Below, piece by piece: positions 60,872 through 64,000 of a stretch of DNA of 64,000 nucleotides. The first letter of the stretch is position 1; every line of letters begins with the position of its first letter. Both the position numbers and the translations under genes were made by a program. The DNA is from Planctomycetota bacterium (GTDB lineage: Bacteria; Planctomycetota; UBA1135; GCA-002686595), in NCBI GenBank assembly GCA_012960475.1, contig DUBE01000013.1, positions 59,324-123,323 on the forward strand, in the 5' to 3' direction. The notes beneath the pieces were generated by a model. It had not been told where the DNA came from. It was given only the letters and a program-made list of their open reading frames with translations, and searched no databases.

Positions 60872-62100
60872 GCCACCGACCTCGAATCAATGACCAAACG
60901 GTGCCATTCGTTGAGTACCCGGGCCACGACCCGGCCGTCGAAGTGCTTGGCGGCGTGGGCAATGCCTGCACGCGCGATCTTGCTGCGTTGATCCGCATCT
61001 GCGAGCAGTTCCAACAGGTTTGCCTGCAACTGTTCCACATCATCGATGGGCACAATGCGGCCAGCCTTTCCATGGTCAAGAATCTCAGGGATGCCGGTTA
61101 CTGGGGTCGACACACACGGCAGACCCGTGGCCAGAGCTTCAAGCAAGACCGTTGGCAGAGCATCTCGATTGCCGTCTTCTCCGATGCGACAAGGCAGAGC
61201 AAAGACCGTAGCGGATTGCATGTGAGCCTGGACTTGACCCTGATGTAGTGCACCGGTGAGTTGCACATGGGATCCGATATCAAGTTCACCGATCAAAGCC
61301 TCAAGGTTCTCCCTCTCTTCCCCATCACCGACGATCACGCACTGGACTTGTGGCCGCTCTCTGGCGATGCCCACCATGGCCCGGATCAAGACATCAAGGC
61401 CCTTCTTCTCCACCAGGCGCCCCACGCTCAGGATCACGTCCTCTTGACGAGGCTCTTCAGGCGGTAGGAACTCAGTAAGGTTGATGCCGTTGAACAACTT
61501 GCGGAGTTTCGGCTGGGCATCGGCGTTGAGGAAGGTCTGCAGGTGCTGCAGGTTGGCCTGACATACTGTTGTGGTGAACTCAGAACCCGACACAATGCGC
61601 GATAGGAATTCAGGGTTGATCGTCGAACGGTAGATGTCCTTGGCGTGAGCAGTAATGCTGTAGGTCGGGCCGCCCAGGCGATGGAGAAGGTGCGCCACAA
61701 CTGCCGAGTCCGTGGCAAAGTGAGTGTGGATATGGGTGAGACCCAACTCGCGCACGCGCCCGCTCAAATAAAGAGCTTCAGCCACCAACTTGCCGAAACG
61801 TGGATGCCCATAGGGTCCAAGATCGCGCACAATCGGGCCTAGACGTTCCAACAATTCCGCGCCCTCAGGGCCTTCGGCGAACAAGATCGACCAGGGATCG
61901 AGACCAGAAGTAGATGGCAAAACCTCGATAGGGGCATGCAGCCCATCGAGTGCCGGATGCTTGGGCTCATCGTCAGGAGTCTTGCGGGACAGAATAACCA
62001 CATCTGCTCCAAGGGCCTCCTGCTGGAGGATTTCATTGAGGATGAAGGTCTCTGAGAGCCGAGGAAATTTCTTGAGGAGATAGCCGATTACCGGTTGCAC
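60868..62100 (-). CDS. glycosyltransferase, GT4 family (WcaL/AmsK-like)
   Basis: The start 'MQPVIGYLLKKFPRLSETFI' with the 'FPRLSETFI' motif is typical of colanic/amylovoran-type glycosyltransferases WcaL and AmsK. It continues with 'HTHFATDSAVVAHLLHRLGG', 'YSITAHAKDIYRS', 'KLRKLFNGINLTEFLPPEEP', 'LSVGRLVEKKGLDVLIRAM' and 'ALPTVLLEALATGLPCVSTP'. The 410-residue length fits. Its gene overlaps the upstream transferase gene by 13 bp and the next GT4 gene by 4 bp. An extracellular or envelope polysaccharide is the expected product. Confidence 0.92.
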   Translation of the reverse strand: MQPVIGYLLKKFPRLSETFILNEILQQEALGADVVILSRKTPDDEPKHPALDGLHAPIEVLPSTSGLDPWSILFAEGPEGAELLERLGPIVRDLGPYGHPRFGKLVAEALYLSGRVRELGLTHIHTHFATDSAVVAHLLHRLGGPTYSITAHAKDIYRSTINPEFLSRIVSGSEFTTTVCQANLQHLQTFLNADAQPKLRKLFNGINLTEFLPPEEPRQEDVILSVGRLVEKKGLDVLIRAMVGIARERPQVQCVIVGDGEERENLEALIGELDIGSHVQLTGALHQGQVQAHMQSATVFALPCRIGEDGNRDALPTVLLEALATGLPCVSTPVTGIPEILDHGKAGRIVPIDDVEQLQANLLELLADADQRSKIARAGIAHAAKHFDGRVVARVLNEWHRLVIDSRSVA

Positions 62101-63305
62101 GCCTGGCCTCCATGGGAAACGGATTCGGAAGAATCTCCAGCGCCTATCCGCTTGGCGATGATGTCAGCAGTGCGTTCTGCACCACCCAGATCTACAGAAA
62201 TGTCGCGTCGCAGCCCCCCATCCAGCAATTTCTGGACGGTTTCTGGAATGCGAGTCAGGCCACTGCGCACGAGGCATTCGGCCACTCCAAAGGACTTGAG
62301 ACGGGTAGCGCGCACGAACTGCTCGCGCCTGGGAGTGGTGCGCGGGAGAAGCACGGCGGGTGTTCCTGATGCGAGGATCTCGGCGCAAGTGTTGTAGCCA
62401 GCCATGGCCACCACAACATCGGCCTGTGCAATGTGAGTGCGCAGGTCCGGATCGAAGCGAATTGTGCTGACCCCTTCGATTCTTGCGGCCAGGTCTTCAG
62501 CAGCACGTGCCCGTTTGTCATCGGCAAGAGGACCAATCACCACACGAGATCTCCAAGAGACCTCTCGGCCCAGCAAGGATCGCAGATAGGCTTCGATGCG
62601 ATCAAGCCCATCCCCACCACCGCCGGTTGTGAACAGGACCTCCTGCACGCCCGGTGAAGGCTTGAGACTGGATTCAGGCCGCACCACATAGCCCACATGG
62701 TGCACACGCTCGCGCAATTCGGGGGGCACCGGATATTCGCGGCGCATGTCAAAGACGCGCGTGTCTCCATAGACCAGCACATCTTGATAGGACTCGGCAA
62801 GGGCCTCGCGGATCCTGGGGTGACTCCACTCGCGGGCCACATGCAGAGGGGAGTCGATCACATCTCGCAAACCAAGGACGCAGGGGATGCCCTGTCGCTT
62901 GGCACTAGCCAGTGTCTCGTGCAACTCGCCACGCAAGCCAATAGGGGTGTGGTCAACCAGCAAGAGATCCGGTTCGAAAGACTCAAAGGCCGCCAACACG
63001 GTCTTCGAGCGCAGTCGCAGCATGCTCTCCATGTCAATGCCCAGGCGCAGGGAGACGTAATGGGCCCCCCCCTTGGTCACGGAGGGCAGTTTGAGTACAT
63101 CCACGCCATCCGGCACTGGGAACTGGGTAGCGCAGGGAGATCCGGTCACGATCAGAACCGAGGCATCTGGCAACCGATTGCGGAGACTCTCGGCCAGAGT
63201 CAGGCAACGGCGCAGGTGTCCCAAACCGAATGAGTCATGGCCGTAAAACATGATTCTGGGACCTCGTATGGAACTGGTTGGACTGTGGGGATGGCTGCTT
63301 GACAT
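62088..63305 (-). CDS. predicted glycosyltransferase, GT28/MurG-like (COG4671 type)
   Basis: The protein has a GT-B fold with 'IMFYGHDSFGLGHLRRCLTL' (the G-x-GH-x2-R donor loop seen in COG4671 and MurG-like enzymes), 'DLLLVDHTPIGLRGELHETL', 'VLFTTGGGGDGLDRIEAYL' and 'QADVVVAMAGYNTCAEILAS', the GT28 C-terminal signature. ATG 63305 is set by AAGGAG nine bases upstream; earlier in-frame starts to 63545 run through the promoter region and were rejected. It is the first gene of the seven-gene cluster, 29 bp after a sigma-54-like promoter (63334-63349). It would begin or extend the lipid-linked glycan. Confidence 0.85.
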   Translation of the reverse strand: MSSSHPHSPTSSIRGPRIMFYGHDSFGLGHLRRCLTLAESLRNRLPDASVLIVTGSPCATQFPVPDGVDVLKLPSVTKGGAHYVSLRLGIDMESMLRLRSKTVLAAFESFEPDLLLVDHTPIGLRGELHETLASAKRQGIPCVLGLRDVIDSPLHVAREWSHPRIREALAESYQDVLVYGDTRVFDMRREYPVPPELRERVHHVGYVVRPESSLKPSPGVQEVLFTTGGGGDGLDRIEAYLRSLLGREVSWRSRVVIGPLADDKRARAAEDLAARIEGVSTIRFDPDLRTHIAQADVVVAMAGYNTCAEILASGTPAVLLPRTTPRREQFVRATRLKSFGVAECLVRSGLTRIPETVQKLLDGGLRRDISVDLGGAERTADIIAKRIGAGDSSESVSHGGQACNR

Positions 63306-63333
63306 CGATCGGTACTCCTTGGACCACTCATAT

Positions 63334-63349
63334 CGCAAGGGGCGTGCCA
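63334..63349 (-). promoter_or_regulatory. sigma-54 promoter for the glycan cluster
   Basis: Reading from 63349 down, TGGCACG-CCCC-TTGC matches the -24/-12 sigma-54 consensus TGGCACG-N4-TTGCW except for the last base (G). The invariant GG and GC are exactly ten bases apart. Transcription would start near 63323, leaving a leader of about 18 nt that contains the AAGGAG (63315-63320) of the first glycosyltransferase gene. Confidence 0.7.
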
Positions 63350-63434
63350 AGGGGCTCCAGGAGGCTTGCGTAAGGGTTGACGGCCAAGTCTTGTCCGAAT
63401 TCCGGATCTTGTGACCGAAATCTGCACACAAGAC

Positions 63435-63450
63435 TGGCACAAACCCTGCT
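63435..63450 (+). promoter_or_regulatory. sigma-54-like promoter, distal
   Basis: TGGCAC-AAACC-CTGCT keeps the GG-N10-GC core, with one mismatch in the -12 TTGC. It points toward the secreted-protein gene at 63563. Upstream, AGTCTTGT (63387-63394) and ACAAGACT (63428-63435) form an inverted repeat, possible binding sites for an enhancer-binding activator. Confidence 0.45.
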
Positions 63451-63470
63451 CTTGGCGCCCTTGAGGGGGA

Positions 63471-63486
63471 TGGTACGGCGCTTGCA
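63471..63486 (+). promoter_or_regulatory. sigma-54 promoter, proximal
   Basis: TGGTACG-GCGC-TTGCA differs from the consensus TGGCACG-N4-TTGCW at one base and keeps GG-N10-GC. Transcription would start near 63498, giving a 65-nt leader to ATG 63563. With the minus-strand element it makes a divergent sigma-54 pair. Confidence 0.65.
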
Positions 63487-63562
63487 TCAAGCACTTGCCC
63501 GGCCACCTGCACCTGCAGTTCTGCGCCGCGACCCCCAAGAACCACAACGAGTCACAAATCCA

Positions 63563-64000
63563 ATGCGCCTCTCATTCCTAAGCCTGGGCCTTCTCCTGAC
63601 GGCCTCCACAGCCCAAGCGGACATCATCACAGGCCGCGTCCTGGACGCTGCTGGCCAGCCGATCAGCGGCTGCAACATCGACATGATCGATGAAGTCACA
63701 GGTACCAACATGACGATTGGCAACGATGGCACCAATGCTCTGGGCATCTTCAGCATCGTTGTTCCCACAGGTCTCTACCAGGTAACGGTCATCCCGCCCC
63801 AGCCCCCCGTGACCGTCAGCTTGATCGAAGAGTTGAACGATGTGGTTGTGGTCATCACTCAGGACCTTGGCGACATTCACCTGGCGCCTGGAGGGCTCCT
63901 GAGTGGAACCATCCTGCTGCCTAACGGCCTGCCTGCAGTAGGTGTAAACCTGGATGTCGAAATGCCTGACGGAAGCGAATACATACCCGCTTTCGATGGA
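63563..64000 (+). CDS. secreted Ig-like/carboxypeptidase-regulatory-domain protein, 3' truncated
   Basis: From ATG 63563 the frame is open to the window end (146 codons visible). A signal peptide 'MRLSFLSLGLLLTASTAQA' is followed by 'IITGRVLDAAGQPISGCNID', the start of a carboxypeptidase-regulatory-like beta-sandwich, with 'GTNALGIFSIVVPTGLYQVT' as its end strands. A second such repeat begins 'GGLLSGTILLPNGLPAVGVN'. Planctomycete and other environmental genomes encode large multi-domain adhesins or matrix proteins of this type. The rest of the protein, including any sorting tail, is outside the window. It is divergent from the glycan cluster and has its own sigma-54-like promoters. Confidence 0.8.
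   Translation, partial: MRLSFLSLGLLLTASTAQADIITGRVLDAAGQPISGCNIDMIDEVTGTNMTIGNDGTNALGIFSIVVPTGLYQVTVIPPQPPVTVSLIEELNDVVVVITQDLGDIHLAPGGLLSGTILLPNGLPAVGVNLDVEMPDGSEYIPAFDG

Noticed and set aside
63306-63545. 80-residue N-terminal extension of the GT28-like protein
   Set aside because: It crosses the divergent sigma-54-like promoter region. AAGGAG at nine bases from ATG 63305 marks the real start.
1-64000. CRISPR arrays, insertion sequences, integrases or prophage genes
   Set aside because: No regularly spaced repeats, transposase motifs or terminal inverted repeats flanked by duplications were seen. The only transfer-like signal is the AT-rich island at 1560-2860.

Overview
The window is a GC-rich bacterial chromosome segment with 46 protein genes, one tRNA and one further candidate small gene. 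No 16S rRNA or other clean taxonomic marker is present. The mix of genes suggests a Planctomycetota-like marine or environmental heterotroph: several alkaline-phosphatase/sulfatase-fold lipoproteins, ASPIC/UnbV plus TPR proteins, an ECF sigma factor, PMT-type glycosyltransferases, a FadE-type acyl-CoA dehydrogenase and XdhC. That placement is inference, not proof.

Layout. 1-3 kb: the 3' part of a methyltransferase-kinase fusion, then an AT-rich island with a Sel1/DUF3298 lipoprotein. 3-16 kb (+): fadE, three pseudopilin-like genes, a HEAT protein, a HAMP protein with a histidine kinase and response regulator, lptB, and etfB-etfA, whose product would take electrons from FadE. 16-23.5 kb (-): a coupled operon of TPR lipoprotein, ASPIC/UnbV lipoprotein, PMT-TPR membrane protein and a Thr-type sulfatase-fold lipoprotein, then xdhC. 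23.6-29.4 kb (-): tRNA-Val(CAC), an ECF sigma factor overlapping a sulfatase, and a three-gene set of an unknown protein, cdd and ligA. 29.69-29.85 kb (+): a 51-codon frame with an in-frame TGA followed by a SECIS-like hairpin, a candidate membrane selenoprotein. 30-39.5 kb: a PMT-like protein, then a + strand operon covering reductive pyrimidine catabolism from uracil to acetyl-CoA, with a convergent NCS1 permease. 39.5-52 kb: M19 dipeptidase, a stand-alone receiver, groES-groEL, an ABC-F ATPase, RNase HI, an M3 oligopeptidase, AlkB, a methyltransferase, ApaG and a degenerate DUF885 protein.

52-63.3 kb (-): a tightly coupled seven-gene cluster made of three glycosyltransferases, an ABC exporter, a protein with two APH-type kinase modules, an AlgE-like outer-membrane barrel and a sulfatase-fold enzyme. 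It reads as a complete route for building, modifying and exporting an envelope or extracellular glycan. It is preceded by a close match to a sigma-54 promoter. Two more sigma-54-like elements point the other way, toward a secreted Ig-like protein that runs off the window end.

The most unusual items are the candidate selenoprotein (29690-29845), the sigma-54-linked glycan cluster with its tandem kinase (52127-63486), the PreA that lacks its ferredoxin domain, and the ECF sigma/sulfatase pair with an altered formylglycine motif.
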